Shown: positions 27,072 to 36,834 of the stretch, piece by piece
How the letters are laid out: each line of letters starts with the position of its first letter
Position numbering within the stretch: the stretch's first letter is position 1
The notes under the pieces: model-generated
What the model was told of the DNA's origin: nothing
Databases searched by the model: none
Seen by the model: the letters and a program-made list of their open reading frames with translations, nothing else
Program-made: the position numbers and the translations under genes
Assembly: GCF_030863805.1 (NCBI RefSeq)
Contig: NZ_CP132957.1
Span: forward strand, 1,178,001 to 1,242,000
Direction: 5' to 3'
From: Kineothrix sp. MB12-C1
GTDB lineage: Bacteria; Bacillota; Clostridia; Lachnospirales; Lachnospiraceae
DNA length: 64,000 nt

Positions 27072-28118
27072 CTATTTATTCGCTGCGCGTTCTGCTTTCA
27101 GTCTCTCTGTCAATGCAGGAACAATCTTAGTGAGGTCTCCTACGATGCCATAATCGGCTACATCGAAGATAGGAGCTGTTTCATCCTTGTTGATAGCGAT
27201 GATAACTTCAGATTCTTCCATACCCGCCAAATGCTGGATAGCACCGGAAATACCGATTGCAAAGTATACATTGGGACGAACAGTCTTTCCTGTCTGGCCT
27301 ACCTGTAAATCCTTCGGCTTCCATCCCGCATCGACTGCGGCACGGGAGCAGCTTACAGTAGCGCCAAGCACGTCTGCAAGTTCTTCCAGCATCTTGAAAT
27401 TCTCAGAATTGCATACACCACGGCCACCGGAAACGAGAATCTTTGCATCCATAATATCTTCGATTTCAGCAATGGATTTCACTACTTCGAGAATCTCTAC
27501 ATAATTATCATTCGGTGTGAATCCCGGATTAAATTCTTCCACAACTGCTTTCGCATTTTCATCCTTACGGACTTTCTGCATAACGCCCGGACGTACCGTC
27601 GCCATCTGCGGACGGAATTGAGGACATGCAATCGTTGCAATTGTATTTCCGCCGAAGGCAGGACGTGTCATAAGAAGCTGATTATGAAGCTGTTCTCTAC
27701 CCGGAATCGGATTAATTGGATAATCACCGATCTCCAGTCTCGTACAGTCTGCCGTAAGACCGGTATGAACTCTCGCAGATACACGAGGACCCAAATCACG
27801 ACCGATTGCAGTAGCACCAACCAGGAAAATGTCCGGTTTATATTTCTCAATTACAGAAGCGAGCGCATGGGTATAAGGCTCTGTTCTATATTCTTTCAGT
27901 TCAGGATCATCTACAAGGATTACCTTGTCTGCGCCATAAGCTGCGAGTTCATCCGCAAGGTTCTTCACATCGTGACCAACCAAAACGGCAGTAACTTCTG
28001 TTTCCAAATCTTTTGCAAGCTCTTTGCCCTTGCCAATCAGTTCCAAAGCGATTCCGCTAAGCTCGTTATCCACCTGCTGTGCAAAGACAAATACTCCTTT
28101 ATATTCTGCTATATTCAT
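27072..28118 (-). CDS. etfA: Electron transfer flavoprotein, alpha subunit
   Basis: A 348-residue EtfA subunit. The C-terminal FAD-binding domain is clear: VSGGRGV near residue 230, then GQTGKTVRPNVYFAIGISGA near 285-305. The N-terminal domain pairs with EtfB. With Bcd it forms the electron-bifurcating complex that couples crotonyl-CoA reduction by NADH to ferredoxin reduction. It is the last gene of the thl-crt-hbd-bcd-etfB-etfA operon, 30 bp after etfB. Confidence 0.97.
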   Translation of the reverse strand: MNIAEYKGVFVFAQQVDNELSGIALELIGKGKELAKDLETEVTAVLVGHDVKNLADELAAYGADKVILVDDPELKEYRTEPYTHALASVIEKYKPDIFLVGATAIGRDLGPRVSARVHTGLTADCTRLEIGDYPINPIPGREQLHNQLLMTRPAFGGNTIATIACPQFRPQMATVRPGVMQKVRKDENAKAVVEEFNPGFTPNDNYVEILEVVKSIAEIEDIMDAKILVSGGRGVCNSENFKMLEELADVLGATVSCSRAAVDAGWKPKDLQVGQTGKTVRPNVYFAIGISGAIQHLAGMEESEVIIAINKDETAPIFDVADYGIVGDLTKIVPALTERLKAERAANK

Positions 28119-28148
28119 TCTTATTCACCACGCTTTTCCTTTGATTTA

Positions 28149-28931
28149 TTAAATGATATGTTTCTCTTTCAATCTTTCCATAATGTAGTCAACTGATTCT
28201 GTCGGGTCAAGGGTAACCTTCGCTCCCACACCCTTTCTTACTCTATCAGAAGCTCTTGCAATCTGTGTCGGAGAGCCTTTCAGTCCCAGGTTAGAATCTT
28301 CTACATCTACCAAATCATTTCTTCCGTATACAGTAATCTCTGCGCTGTAAGCGTCAAAGATACCGCCGGGAGTCATATAGCGGGGCTCATTCAATTCAGA
28401 GAGTGCTGTAATGAGGCAAGGCATCTTCGCTTTTAACACGTGATATCTGTCATCGAACTGACGCTCAACGATTACGCTGTCACCTTCGATTTTAATATCC
28501 TGTGCATAAGAGATAACCGGAATTCCCAAGTGCTCGGAAATCTGAGGTCCAACCTGCGCAGTATCTCCGTCAATAGCCTGACGTCCTGAAATAATTAAAT
28601 CATATTCCAGATTGCGGATCGCTCCGGCAAGTGTCTGTGAGGTAGCCCATGTATCCGCACCGCCGAGCATTCTGTCCGTTACGAGAATACCCTTATCTGC
28701 ACCCATAGCCATTGCTTCACGAAGTACTTCTTCCGCTTTCGGAAGACCCATAGTGATTGCAGTTACCTCTGCGCCGTACTGATCTTTTAATCTAAGTGCC
28801 GCTTCAAGTCCTGCCTTATCGTCGGGATTCATAATGGTAAGCATCGCGCCTCTGTCAAGTGTGCCGTCGGGATTGAATTTAACGCCACCCTTTGTATCGG
28901 GCACTTGTTTAATACAAACAACAATTTTCAT
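28149..28931 (-). CDS. etfB: Electron transfer flavoprotein, beta subunit
   Basis: A 260-residue EtfB subunit with the family pattern: CIKQVPDT at residues 5-12, GADKGILVTD near 97-106, and SGRQAIDGDTAQVGPQ near 125-140, which contacts the bifurcating FAD. It works with EtfA and Bcd in the cytoplasm. AAGGAG lies 10 nt before the ATG. It is the fifth gene of the butyryl-CoA operon. Confidence 0.97.
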   Translation of the reverse strand: MKIVVCIKQVPDTKGGVKFNPDGTLDRGAMLTIMNPDDKAGLEAALRLKDQYGAEVTAITMGLPKAEEVLREAMAMGADKGILVTDRMLGGADTWATSQTLAGAIRNLEYDLIISGRQAIDGDTAQVGPQISEHLGIPVISYAQDIKIEGDSVIVERQFDDRYHVLKAKMPCLITALSELNEPRYMTPGGIFDAYSAEITVYGRNDLVDVEDSNLGLKGSPTQIARASDRVRKGVGAKVTLDPTESVDYIMERLKEKHII

Positions 28932-28969
28932 TGTATTTTCACTCCTTATATTTTCATTTTCTCGTGTTA

Positions 28970-30124
28970 TTATTTCAGTAATGCACCAGAGATTACCATT
29001 CTCTGAACTTCGGAGGTTCCTTCGTAGATTTCGGTAATCTTAGCATCGCGCATCATACGCTCTACATCGTACTCTCTCGTGTAGCCATAGCCACCGTGAA
29101 GCTGTACAGCCTTAGTCGTCACTTCCATGGCAACTTCTGCTGCGTATAATTTTGCTTTTGCTGCTTCCACCGAGTAATTTTTCTGTGTTGCTTTCGCCAT
29201 TGCCGCTTTATAAACGAGTAACTGAGCTGCCTCTACTTTCGTATCCATATCAGCAAGCTGGAACTGTGTGTTCTGGAAAGCTGCGATCGATCTGCCGAAC
29301 TGTTTTCTTTCCTTCACATATTCAACAGTTCTTTCCAAAGCACCTTCTGCAATTCCGAGCGCCTGAGCTGCGATACCGATACGTCCGCCATCCAATGTAT
29401 GCATAGCGATACCAAATCCCTTACCTTCTGCACCTAACAGATTTTCCTTCGGAATTCTACAGTCAGTGAAAATCAATTCATAAGTAGAGGATCCGCGGAT
29501 ACCCATTTTTTTCTCCTTCGTACCGAAGGTGAAGCCCGGAGTTCCTTTTTCCACGATAAAAGCAGAAATAATCTTCTTGCTTCTGCCTCTCGCATCGGTG
29601 GAAACGCTTGTAACTGCAATAATAATATAAATATCTGCTTCTTTACCGTTTGTAATGAAAATTTTGGAGCCGTTAAGTACCCACTCATCACCGTCGAGAA
29701 CAGCCTTTGTCTGCTGTCCCTGTGCATCTGTACCTGCACCGGGCTCTGTCAAACCGAAAGCACCTAATTTCTCACCTTTTGCAAGGGGCGGTAAGTATTT
29801 CTTCTTCTGCTCTTCTGTACCGTATGTCAGAATAGGGTCACAGCAAAGAGAAGTATGTGCAGAAACGATAACACCTGTCGTACCACAAACCTTGGAAAGC
29901 TCTTCCACGCACATAGCATAGGTCAAAGGATCGCAACCCTGTCCGCCGTATTCCTTCGGTATCGGAATACCAAGAAATCCTGCTTTTGCCATTTTTTCAA
30001 CGGTTCCTCTCGGAAATGTTTCTGTTTCATCTACTTCCTGCGCTAATGGCTTCACTTCTGTTTCAGCGAATTCTCTGAAAAGGGATCTTGCCATCTCATG
30101 TTGTTTACTTAACATAAAATCCAT
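28970..30124 (-). CDS. bcd: Butyryl-CoA dehydrogenase (acyl-CoA dehydrogenase family)
   Basis: A 384-residue short-chain acyl-CoA dehydrogenase. It has the FAD-binding segments AFGLTEPGAGTDA near residue 125 and WVLNGSKIFITNG near 150. The catalytic Glu is in IYEGTSEVQRM near residue 367, the position used by short-chain enzymes. It reduces crotonyl-CoA to butyryl-CoA in complex with EtfAB. GGAGG precedes the start. The operon context makes the butyryl-CoA role nearly certain rather than degradative beta-oxidation. Confidence 0.96.
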   Translation of the reverse strand: MDFMLSKQHEMARSLFREFAETEVKPLAQEVDETETFPRGTVEKMAKAGFLGIPIPKEYGGQGCDPLTYAMCVEELSKVCGTTGVIVSAHTSLCCDPILTYGTEEQKKKYLPPLAKGEKLGAFGLTEPGAGTDAQGQQTKAVLDGDEWVLNGSKIFITNGKEADIYIIIAVTSVSTDARGRSKKIISAFIVEKGTPGFTFGTKEKKMGIRGSSTYELIFTDCRIPKENLLGAEGKGFGIAMHTLDGGRIGIAAQALGIAEGALERTVEYVKERKQFGRSIAAFQNTQFQLADMDTKVEAAQLLVYKAAMAKATQKNYSVEAAKAKLYAAEVAMEVTTKAVQLHGGYGYTREYDVERMMRDAKITEIYEGTSEVQRMVISGALLK

Positions 30125-30147
30125 GTTCTTATTTCCTCCATAAAGTT

Positions 30148-30987
30148 TTATTTAGAATAATCGTAAAAGCCTTTTCCTGTCTTCATTCCGAGCTGTCCGC
30201 CGCGAACCATTTTCTTAAGAAGAGGGTGAGGACGGTATTTGGAATCGCCTGTTTCGCTCTGAAGAACTTCCATAATCGCGAGTACGATATCAAGACCTAC
30301 CAAATCGCCGAGAGCCAAAGGTCCCATCGGGTGATTTGCTCCTAATTTCATAGCGCTGTCAATTCCTTCTACGCTGGCAACGCCTTCTGCATAGATGCCG
30401 ATAGCTTCGTTAATCATAGGAATGAGAATTCTGTTAACAACAAATCCTGCTGCTTCGTTCACCTGTACAGGAGTCTTGCCGATTTCTTCAGAAATCGCTT
30501 TAATTCTGTCAACTACTTCTTCCGGTGTATTAAGACCTGCAATTACTTCTACAAGCTTCATAACAGGAGCCGGGTTGAAGAAGTGCATACCGATTACCGG
30601 TCTGTCAAGTCCTGCACCGATCTCTGTAATAGAAAGGGAAGAGGTATTGGTAGCGAAGATACAGTCTGCCTTGCAGATATCCTGTAATTCTTTGAAAGTC
30701 TGCTTCTTAACATCCATAACTTCAAGAGCTGCTTCCACTACTAAATCACAGTCTGTGCAAATAGTTTTTACACCGGTTGTAATTTTAGCAAGAATCGCAT
30801 CTGCTGCCGCTTGTTCCATTTTGCCCTTCGCAATTCTCTTCTCAAAACCTTTTGCAATTCTTTTCTTGCCGTTTGCAGCAAATTCTTCATTGATATCACA
30901 AAGAAATACTTCGTATCCTTCCGCCTGTGCAAAAGCCTGCGCAATGCCTGCGCCCATTGTACCAGCACCAATAATACCTACTTTCAT
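30148..30987 (-). CDS. hbd: 3-hydroxybutyryl-CoA dehydrogenase
   Basis: A 279-residue NAD(P)-dependent dehydrogenase. The Rossmann motif [14 protein letters not shown] is at residues 7-20, the catalytic His is in [15 protein letters not shown] near 137, and the C-terminal helical domain carries [16 protein letters not shown] near 225. It reduces acetoacetyl-CoA to 3-hydroxybutyryl-CoA. A strong AGGAGG lies upstream. A gap of 83 bp separates it from crt, and in that gap lies a small repeat (31018-31046). Confidence 0.97.
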   Translation of the reverse strand: MKVGIIGAGTMGAGIAQAFAQAEGYEVFLCDINEEFAANGKKRIAKGFEKRIAKGKMEQAAADAILAKITTGVKTICTDCDLVVEAALEVMDVKKQTFKELQDICKADCIFATNTSSLSITEIGAGLDRPVIGMHFFNPAPVMKLVEVIAGLNTPEEVVDRIKAISEEIGKTPVQVNEAAGFVVNRILIPMINEAIGIYAEGVASVEGIDSAMKLGANHPMGPLALGDLVGLDIVLAIMEVLQSETGDSKYRPHPLLKKMVRGGQLGMKTGKGFYDYSK

Positions 30988-31017
30988 CTTGTTTCCTCCT
31001 GAATTTATATTTATTGG

Positions 31018-31046
31018 TAACAGTTCAGTATCTTCACTGTTACATG
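31018..31046. repeat. 29-bp relic of a dispersed inverted-repeat element
   Basis: TAACAGTTCAG-TATCTTCACTGTTACATG matches the left end of the 133-bp element at 61658 with one gap and one or two mismatches. It has its own dyad (TAACAGT and ACTGTTA). It sits in the crt-hbd spacer and could fold in the mRNA. Confidence 0.7.
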
Positions 31047-31070
31047 TTAATATCTTTACCGGTTTATCTA

Positions 31071-31847
31071 CTATTTGTTCAGGAATTTCTCCACTTTTCT
31101 CTTTTCCATAAAAGCAGCCATTCCTTCTTTCTGGTCATAAGATTCGAAACAATCACCAAACAGTTTTTCTTCAATTACGATAGCCTGATCCATATCCACA
31201 TCAAGACCTTCATTAATTGCCTTTTTGCTGTTGCGAACTGCGATAGGCGCATTCTTTGCAATACCTGCTGCCATTTTCTCCGCTGCCGGAAGAAGCTCTT
31301 CTTGTGTGTAAACAGCATTTACAAGGCCGATTCTCAAAGCTTCATCCGCTTTGATATTTCTTCCTGTATAAATCATCTGCTTCGCCATGCCTGCACCGAC
31401 TAAACGCGCAAGTCTCTGTGTTCCGCCGAATCCGGGAGTAATTCCGAGACCGACCTCAGGTTGTCCGAATACTGCATTATCGGAGCAAATCCTAATATCA
31501 CAGCTCATGGAAATCTCACAACCGCCGCCTAAAGCAAATCCATTGATTGCTGCAATAACGGGAATAGGGAAAACTTCCAGCTTACGGAATACATCATTAC
31601 CCTTCTTGCCAAAAGTTTCACCTTCTGCCTTCGTAAGAGCGCTCATTTCTCCGATATCAGCGCCTGCTACAAAAGATTTCTGTCCGGCACCTGTTAAGAT
31701 AAGACATCTCACTTCGTCTAAATTCACCGCATCGAGGGTTTTGTCAAGTTCTTCAAGCACAGTGCTATTCAGCGCATTTAACGCTTTCTCGCGGCTGATT
31801 GTAATAACGCCGACTGCATCTTTTTGTTCGTATAGAATAAATTCCAT
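31071..31847 (-). CDS. crt: 3-hydroxybutyryl-CoA dehydratase (crotonase)
   Basis: A 258-residue crotonase-fold enzyme. The oxyanion-hole segments are AGADIGEMS near residue 63 and [14 protein letters not shown] near 98-111, and the catalytic Glu pair lies in that helix and in [17 protein letters not shown] near 130-146. It dehydrates 3-hydroxybutyryl-CoA to crotonyl-CoA. AAGGAG is 8 nt before the ATG. It is the second gene of the operon, 68 bp after thl. Confidence 0.96.
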   Translation of the reverse strand: MEFILYEQKDAVGVITISREKALNALNSTVLEELDKTLDAVNLDEVRCLILTGAGQKSFVAGADIGEMSALTKAEGETFGKKGNDVFRKLEVFPIPVIAAINGFALGGGCEISMSCDIRICSDNAVFGQPEVGLGITPGFGGTQRLARLVGAGMAKQMIYTGRNIKADEALRIGLVNAVYTQEELLPAAEKMAAGIAKNAPIAVRNSKKAINEGLDVDMDQAIVIEEKLFGDCFESYDQKEGMAAFMEKRKVEKFLNK

Positions 31848-31915
31848 CTGGGTAACTCCTTTTCCTTATTTTATATTTTATAGTATCTTCGTAATAGTTA
31901 CCTATCTTCTATTAA

Positions 31916-33097
31916 TTACTCTCTTGTAACCGCAACGGAACATCCCATTCCACCGCCGATGCAAAGTGTAGCAAGACCATTCTTCGCATCTTTCGCTTCC
32001 ATCTCATGAAGAAGCGTTACTAAAATACGGCATCCGGAAGCTCCTACCGGGTGGCCGAGCGCAATTGCACCGCCGTTTGGATTGAGCTGTTTCTCTACAT
32101 CGATTCCCAAATCCTTACCTACCGCTATGGACTGTGCCGCAAATGCTTCGTTCGCTTCTATAATATCGAAATCAGAAATCTTCATTCCTGTTTTGTCCAT
32201 AATCTTCTGTGTGGATGCAACCGGTCCGATTCCCATAACCTCAGGTCTTACTCCTGCAAGTGTTCCTGCTACGAAAGTAGCCATCGGTGTTACACCTAAT
32301 TCTTTCGCTTTTTCTTCGCTCATTACAACGATTGCTGCTGCACCGTCATTAATGCCGGAAGCGTTACCTGCTGTTACATAACCATCTTTATTAATAGAGC
32401 GGAGTTTCGCAAGGCCTTCTATCGTACTACCTGCACGAGGACCTTCATCCACTTTGAATTCTACCATTTCTTTTTTCTTCTTTACCATAACCGGTACAAT
32501 TTCCTTATCAAAAGCACCTGCCTTCTGAGCAGCTTCTGCCTTGAGCTGGCTATTAAGAGCAAACTCATCGAGTTCTTCCCTTGTAAGTCCCCACTCTTCA
32601 CAAATATTATCTGCTGTCTGAATCATATGGTAGTTATTGAATGCATCCCAAAGGGCATCATTTACCATAGTATCCACCATGGTTCCGTTGTTCATTCTAT
32701 ATCCGAAACGAGCCTGAGGAAGCGCATAAGGAGCCAGAGACATATTCTCCATACCACCGGCTACTACGATATCAGCATCACCTGCCATAATCATCTGTGC
32801 TGCCATATTCACACAATTGAGTCCTGAGCCGCATACTACGTTAACCGTTACTGCAGGAACTTCTATCGGTAAGCCTGCCTTTACAGATGCCTGGCGTGCC
32901 ACGTTCTGTCCAAGTCCAGCCTGAATAACACATCCCATATATACATGATCAACTGCTTCGGGAGCTACTCCCGCTCTGTTTAATGCTTCTTTAATTACTA
33001 CTGCACCAAGCTCTGCTGCCGGTGTTGTACTGAGACTTCCGCCCATAGTTCCTATTGCTGTACGGCAAGCGCCTGCCAAAACTACCTTTTTTCCCAT
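31916..33097 (-). CDS. thlA: Acetyl-CoA acetyltransferase (thiolase)
   Basis: A 393-residue biosynthetic thiolase. The nucleophilic Cys is in [11 protein letters not shown] near residue 90, His is in [10 protein letters not shown] near 350, and the second Cys is in [11 protein letters not shown] near 380. It condenses two acetyl-CoA to acetoacetyl-CoA, the entry to the butyrate pathway. The start at 33097 is preferred because the ATG at 33112 overlaps the GGAGGAAG ribosome site. It is the first gene of the six-gene operon, with promoter and candidate Rex operator upstream. Confidence 0.97.
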   Translation of the reverse strand: MGKKVVLAGACRTAIGTMGGSLSTTPAAELGAVVIKEALNRAGVAPEAVDHVYMGCVIQAGLGQNVARQASVKAGLPIEVPAVTVNVVCGSGLNCVNMAAQMIMAGDADIVVAGGMENMSLAPYALPQARFGYRMNNGTMVDTMVNDALWDAFNNYHMIQTADNICEEWGLTREELDEFALNSQLKAEAAQKAGAFDKEIVPVMVKKKKEMVEFKVDEGPRAGSTIEGLAKLRSINKDGYVTAGNASGINDGAAAIVVMSEEKAKELGVTPMATFVAGTLAGVRPEVMGIGPVASTQKIMDKTGMKISDFDIIEANEAFAAQSIAVGKDLGIDVEKQLNPNGGAIALGHPVGASGCRILVTLLHEMEAKDAKNGLATLCIGGGMGCSVAVTRE

Positions 33098-33156
33098 TGT
33101 TTCTTCCTCCATACAATAATGTGTCTGCCGAAGCAGGTGAGTCTTAATTCCAACGA

Positions 33157-33174
33157 TTGTTAATTTTTTATCAT
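33157..33174. promoter_or_regulatory. Candidate Rex operator in the thl leader
   Basis: TTGTTAA-TTTT-TTATCAT matches the Rex consensus at 12 of 14 fixed positions, with the left half perfect. It lies just downstream of the predicted transcription start, where a bound repressor would block elongation. In the leader beyond it, CTGC-TTCG-GCAG forms a small UUCG-type hairpin. Confidence 0.5.
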
Positions 33175-33187
33175 TGTCAACATTCCT

Positions 33188-33216
33188 ATTATATCATAGG
33201 GTTTTTTATTTTGCAA
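33188..33216 (-). promoter_or_regulatory. Promoter of the thl-crt-hbd-bcd-etfBA operon
   Basis: Read on the minus strand, TTGCAA (33216-33211) and TATAAT (33193-33188) are 17 bp apart. The start would be about 33181, giving a leader of some 84 nt. Confidence 0.75.
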
Positions 33217-33279
33217 CGGGAATATACCATCTAAATAAATTTCCTTTTTTGTAACAAAGTATTGTATTTATTATAGTGT

Positions 33280-34869
33280 CTAACCGATATCCCTTTGCCG
33301 ATATCCCACAATACCGATAGCAAGAAACAAAATGGAAACTAATATCATAACAAGGAGAGGTGCTGCAGAGAATTCCTCTACCGGCAACTGCGGAATGTTT
33401 CCGAACGGCGAAAGCTTATGAACCCATTCCGGTATATCGAGCAGCCGTCCAAAATACATCATGATGAAAGAAAAGGAAAATACTGCCCAGACAAGAGAAG
33501 TTATCTTGGGGAATACTCCTATGAACAGAACACATAATCCAAGCATGATCCAAAGGGCCGGCAGATACACGAGAGCAGCCTTCATAAGTATCTTAAGTTC
33601 CACTGCTCCGCTACCCTGCGTTACTGTATAGAAGCCGAGCACCATAAGAACCGGAGCTGCTATGCTTTCCGCAAAGGCGAGAAAAATATAGGACAAATAC
33701 ATCCGTTCCCTGGGAACCGCTTTGGAAAACAACTGTTCCAACCGCTCATATTTTTCTTCGGAGTGGATTTTGCATGCCAGCATAATTACGGGTACCGTAG
33801 AAAGAAGCGCTCCGATTGCCAGTATGAGAACGATATAATTGCTCGCAATATCATAAGAGCCCGCCGCATTCAGAATCTTTTGGAACATTTCATTTTCATT
33901 AACAAATGTATCAATCTGGCCGAGCACCGAACCGTAGGTGAGACCCATCACAAACATTCCTATTCCCCAGGCAAATATCGTACCACGGGTAAGTCTCCAC
34001 GCCAGCCCCAATTCCCCTTGTAAAAAGAAGGATGCATGCTCTCTTCCTTTTCGGGCCGGAAGTATCCCCTCCCCAAGGTCTCTTCCTGCACAGACGAAAA
34101 GTGCGATCAACCCGATAACAATTGCTTCCATGAGCAGAATCCACAACGGAACATAATCATTCTCATAAAAAGCCAATACCTTAAGCCCTAATCCCATCGG
34201 CGAAATATAACTAAGTATATTGTCCGCAATATCACCGGACATTCTCATAATATAAAATATCCCAAGAACCGTAAACGCACTGCCTGACACAGCTCTGGAA
34301 GTGGAGAACAACTGTGCCATCAATAAAGTAAGGGCGGCAAAAAGAAATCCTTGTACACCGATAGATAAAGCATAAACAAACGCTCCCGATACTGTTGTCC
34401 CATCCAGATTAATTCCAATCAGCCCCAAAGCAATGATAAGGGAAATTACCACATTTAATAGGAAGCTTCCGAACAGTGTCGCACAAGCTCCGGTCAATCG
34501 CCCAATGGGCAAAGCGCGCAGCATCTCGTGCCGCCCCAACTCTTCATCCATACGCGTATGGCGATTTACAAAGAAAATATTCATAATAGCAACTGCAATA
34601 GCAAACCATATCAAACATTCTTGTGCCATAATAATCGAGATATTGATTGACTCCAGACCATATACCGGCCCCATCAGCGCAACCATTGCCGGGGTATTCA
34701 TCGTTGTCGCCATAATAAGGAGAGAATTCTCATCCGGAAAAAGTCCGGGATACATTCCCGCGAATAAAATTGCAGAACCGGCAACGCAAATCACCCATAC
34801 CAAGCTCATCCTTCTCTCCCGGCGGGCAATAAAACGCAGATAACGCCCAAATCCATCGTTCAAAGTCAT
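33280..34869 (-). CDS. ABC-2 type exporter permease
   Basis: A 529-residue polytopic membrane protein with about twelve hydrophobic segments in two similar halves of six. This is the layout of tetronasin-type ABC-2 permeases, which act as fused dimers. An early cytoplasmic DGFGRYLRFIARRERR stretch precedes the first helix. It overlaps the upstream ATPase gene by 4 bp and must pair with it. It probably exports an antibiotic, lipid or other amphiphile. The substrate cannot be read from sequence. Confidence 0.86.
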   Translation of the reverse strand: MTLNDGFGRYLRFIARRERRMSLVWVICVAGSAILFAGMYPGLFPDENSLLIMATTMNTPAMVALMGPVYGLESINISIIMAQECLIWFAIAVAIMNIFFVNRHTRMDEELGRHEMLRALPIGRLTGACATLFGSFLLNVVISLIIALGLIGINLDGTTVSGAFVYALSIGVQGFLFAALTLLMAQLFSTSRAVSGSAFTVLGIFYIMRMSGDIADNILSYISPMGLGLKVLAFYENDYVPLWILLMEAIVIGLIALFVCAGRDLGEGILPARKGREHASFFLQGELGLAWRLTRGTIFAWGIGMFVMGLTYGSVLGQIDTFVNENEMFQKILNAAGSYDIASNYIVLILAIGALLSTVPVIMLACKIHSEEKYERLEQLFSKAVPRERMYLSYIFLAFAESIAAPVLMVLGFYTVTQGSGAVELKILMKAALVYLPALWIMLGLCVLFIGVFPKITSLVWAVFSFSFIMMYFGRLLDIPEWVHKLSPFGNIPQLPVEEFSAAPLLVMILVSILFLAIGIVGYRQRDIG

Positions 34870-35591
34870 AGCTGTTTCCTCCCCTCATATTCATTGAGAA
34901 AGAACTCTTCCAATGTTTTCCCTTGCGCTTTCCTCGCTATTTGGGACATAGAACCGCTCTCCACTATCCTTCCTTCACGGATAATGCTAACTGTATCTGC
35001 TAATTTCTCGACCTCACTCATAATATGGCTGGATAATAATACTGTTTTCCCCTCCTTTTTAAGCTCTCCGATCCGATCCTGAAATACCTTTTCCATAAGA
35101 GGATCTAATCCGCTCGTCGGTTCATCGAGAACGAATAAGTCTGCACCGGAAGCGAGGGCTGAGATAAGTGCCACCTTCTGCCGGTTGCCTTTCGAGTATG
35201 TACGGCATTTTTTACTCGGGTCCAATTCAAATTGCTCTTTGAGCCGCTCAAGTTTGCTCTGATCTGCCTTTCTATCACGACGCATCGTCAGGAATAAATC
35301 TATCACTTCACCGCCTGTCAAATTCGGCCAGAGATTCACATCTCCCGGTACAAATGCAATTCGTTTATGCAACTCCACCGCATTCTTCCACGCGTCTTGC
35401 TCAAACAACATGACGCTTCCCGATGTGGCTTTTAAAATCGCGAGCAGGCAACGAATGGTTGTGGTCTTTCCTGAACCGTTAGGCCCGAGAAAGGCATGCA
35501 CTTCTCCTTGTTCACCTACCATATTCACCCCATCTAATGCCGTAAACTTTCCGAACTTTTTTACCAGGTTAGTGATTTCAAACGTTGCCAT
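34866..35591 (-). CDS. ABC transporter ATP-binding protein
   Basis: A 241-residue ATPase with Walker A GPNGSGKTTT near residue 35, the signature YSKGNRQKVALI near 135 (a degenerate LSGGQ) and Walker B LFVLDEPTSGLDP near 155, followed by the switch His in SSHIMSE. It powers the ABC-2 permease encoded next. The gene starts 3 bp after the TetR regulator ends, so all three genes form one transcript. Confidence 0.95.
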   Translation of the reverse strand: MATFEITNLVKKFGKFTALDGVNMVGEQGEVHAFLGPNGSGKTTTIRCLLAILKATSGSVMLFEQDAWKNAVELHKRIAFVPGDVNLWPNLTGGEVIDLFLTMRRDRKADQSKLERLKEQFELDPSKKCRTYSKGNRQKVALISALASGADLFVLDEPTSGLDPLMEKVFQDRIGELKKEGKTVLLSSHIMSEVEKLADTVSIIREGRIVESGSMSQIARKAQGKTLEEFFLNEYEGRKQL

Positions 35592-35593
35592 AA

Positions 35594-36226
35594 TTATATT
35601 TCCTCCTTATATAGAACATTTTTAAGCATTTCTATTACCTCATTGAACTCTCCCAGCAAAGCATCCATGGCGTCGATATCTTTACTGCGCCATTCATCTG
35701 CAAGACCCGAAGATACCCATGATAATAACTTCATAACGTTCTGCAAGTCTATCCCTTCTTTAAATCGGCTTGTGTCTATTCCTTTCATCATCTGCTCTTC
35801 CCGGAAAGGGACTGTATCCTTCAACCGTTGCTCTAATATCGGTCTAACATTCATATCTTGCTCATAATACATAGAAGTAAGAAAAGATAATATGGCCGGA
35901 TATCGTTTCAGCATTGCAGTTTTTATTTCAGCAGAAAGGAGGATACGTTCAAAGAAATCGTCGGTAAGCAATTTGTGTGCGTGCACACGGAATTCCTCCC
36001 GCACGAGTTCTATCGAATACTCCGCAAGAAAGGTATAAAGTGCTGCCTTTGAACCGAAGTAAGTGAATATCATCGGTTTACTGACAGCAGCAGCTTTCGC
36101 TACATCAGCTATGGAAGTCTTCTTATAACCATTTGTTCCAAATGCGGATAATGCCGAATTGATAATACGCTCGCGTTTTTCTTCCGGAAGCCTGTCAAAT
36201 ATATCGCTCAGAAAATCACCCCACAA
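35594..36226 (-). CDS. TetR/AcrR family transcriptional regulator
   Basis: A 210-residue regulator. Its N-terminal helix-turn-helix (about residues 15-60) includes GTNGYKKTSIADVAKAAAVS and the recognition-helix end FTYFGSKAALY. The C-terminal ligand domain is unassigned. It lies first in the three-gene exporter operon, with a perfect palindrome 14 bp upstream, so autorepression and control of the exporter by the exported compound are likely. Confidence 0.92.
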   Translation of the reverse strand: MWGDFLSDIFDRLPEEKRERIINSALSAFGTNGYKKTSIADVAKAAAVSKPMIFTYFGSKAALYTFLAEYSIELVREEFRVHAHKLLTDDFFERILLSAEIKTAMLKRYPAILSFLTSMYYEQDMNVRPILEQRLKDTVPFREEQMMKGIDTSRFKEGIDLQNVMKLLSWVSSGLADEWRSKDIDAMDALLGEFNEVIEMLKNVLYKEEI

Positions 36227-36239
36227 TTAAATTTTACTT

Positions 36240-36260
36240 TATAAACCTTTTCGGTTTATA
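36240..36260. promoter_or_regulatory. TetR-type operator
   Basis: TATAAACC-TTTTC-GGTTTATA is a perfect 8-bp inverted repeat with a 5-bp spacer, 14 bp ahead of the TetR start codon. It is the natural candidate for autoregulation. Confidence 0.72.
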
Positions 36261-36322
36261 ATTATGGTATATTACAAATTAATCGATTGTCAATAAAAAT
36301 ATGATTAAATCAAGAATATCGC

Positions 36323-36350
36323 TTGACAGATAAACTGAAACAATTATAAT
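36323..36350 (+). promoter_or_regulatory. Promoter of the Rrf2-ccdA operon
   Basis: Consensus TTGACA (36323-36328) and TATAAT (36345-36350) stand 16 bp apart. The start would be about 36357, some 30 nt before the rrf2-like gene. Confidence 0.85.
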
Positions 36351-36387
36351 TACAGTATATAACTTCAGGCAAAGGAGGAACAATAGC

Positions 36388-36834
36388 ATGAATAGCGAAT
36401 TTTGTATTGCGGTACATTCCTTGGTTTTTCTAAATCGAAAAGCCTGTATGGTATCCAGTTCAGAGCTTGCCAAGAATGTATGTACAAATCCTGCACGAGT
36501 ACGCATGGTTATGGCAAAGCTTAAAAAAGCAGGGATTGTGTCTACAAAGGAAGGACTGGAGGGAGGATACCACTTGGAGCTTAATCCGAAGGACCTTTCT
36601 TTATATGAAATTAGCGAAGCACTGAATTTTAAGTTCGTCTCTTCTTCCTGGAAAAGCGGGGGCATTGATATGGATTGTCTGATCGCTTCCGGTATGGGAA
36701 GTGTTCTGGAACATATTTATGAGGACTTGAACGATCTTTGTAAAGAACGTCTGAAACAGATTTATATCGATGATATTAATAATGAAATAACTGAAAACTA
36801 TTTAAACAAGGAAACAATTGGAGGTAATATATGA
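36388..36834 (+). CDS. Rrf2 family transcriptional regulator
   Basis: A 148-residue Rrf2-type winged-helix protein with the conserved start (AVHSLVFL), the recognition helix region NPARVRMVMAKLKKAGIV and the wing EGGYHLEL. Only one Cys is near the usual cluster region (around residue 96), so an Fe-S cluster of the IscR/NsrR type is unlikely. It overlaps the downstream CcdA-thioredoxin gene by ATGA, which suggests it senses redox or thiol stress and controls that gene. A strong AGGAGG precedes it. Confidence 0.9.
   Translation: MNSEFCIAVHSLVFLNRKACMVSSSELAKNVCTNPARVRMVMAKLKKAGIVSTKEGLEGGYHLELNPKDLSLYEISEALNFKFVSSSWKSGGIDMDCLIASGMGSVLEHIYEDLNDLCKERLKQIYIDDINNEITENYLNKETIGGNI

Noticed and set aside
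30395-31111. Plus-strand ORF of 238 codons over hbd
   Set aside because: Antisense to a clear 3-hydroxybutyryl-CoA dehydrogenase gene; its composition follows from the codon use of hbd.
31387-31929. Plus-strand ORF of 180 codons over crt
   Set aside because: Shadow of crotonase with no start signal or homology that I can see.
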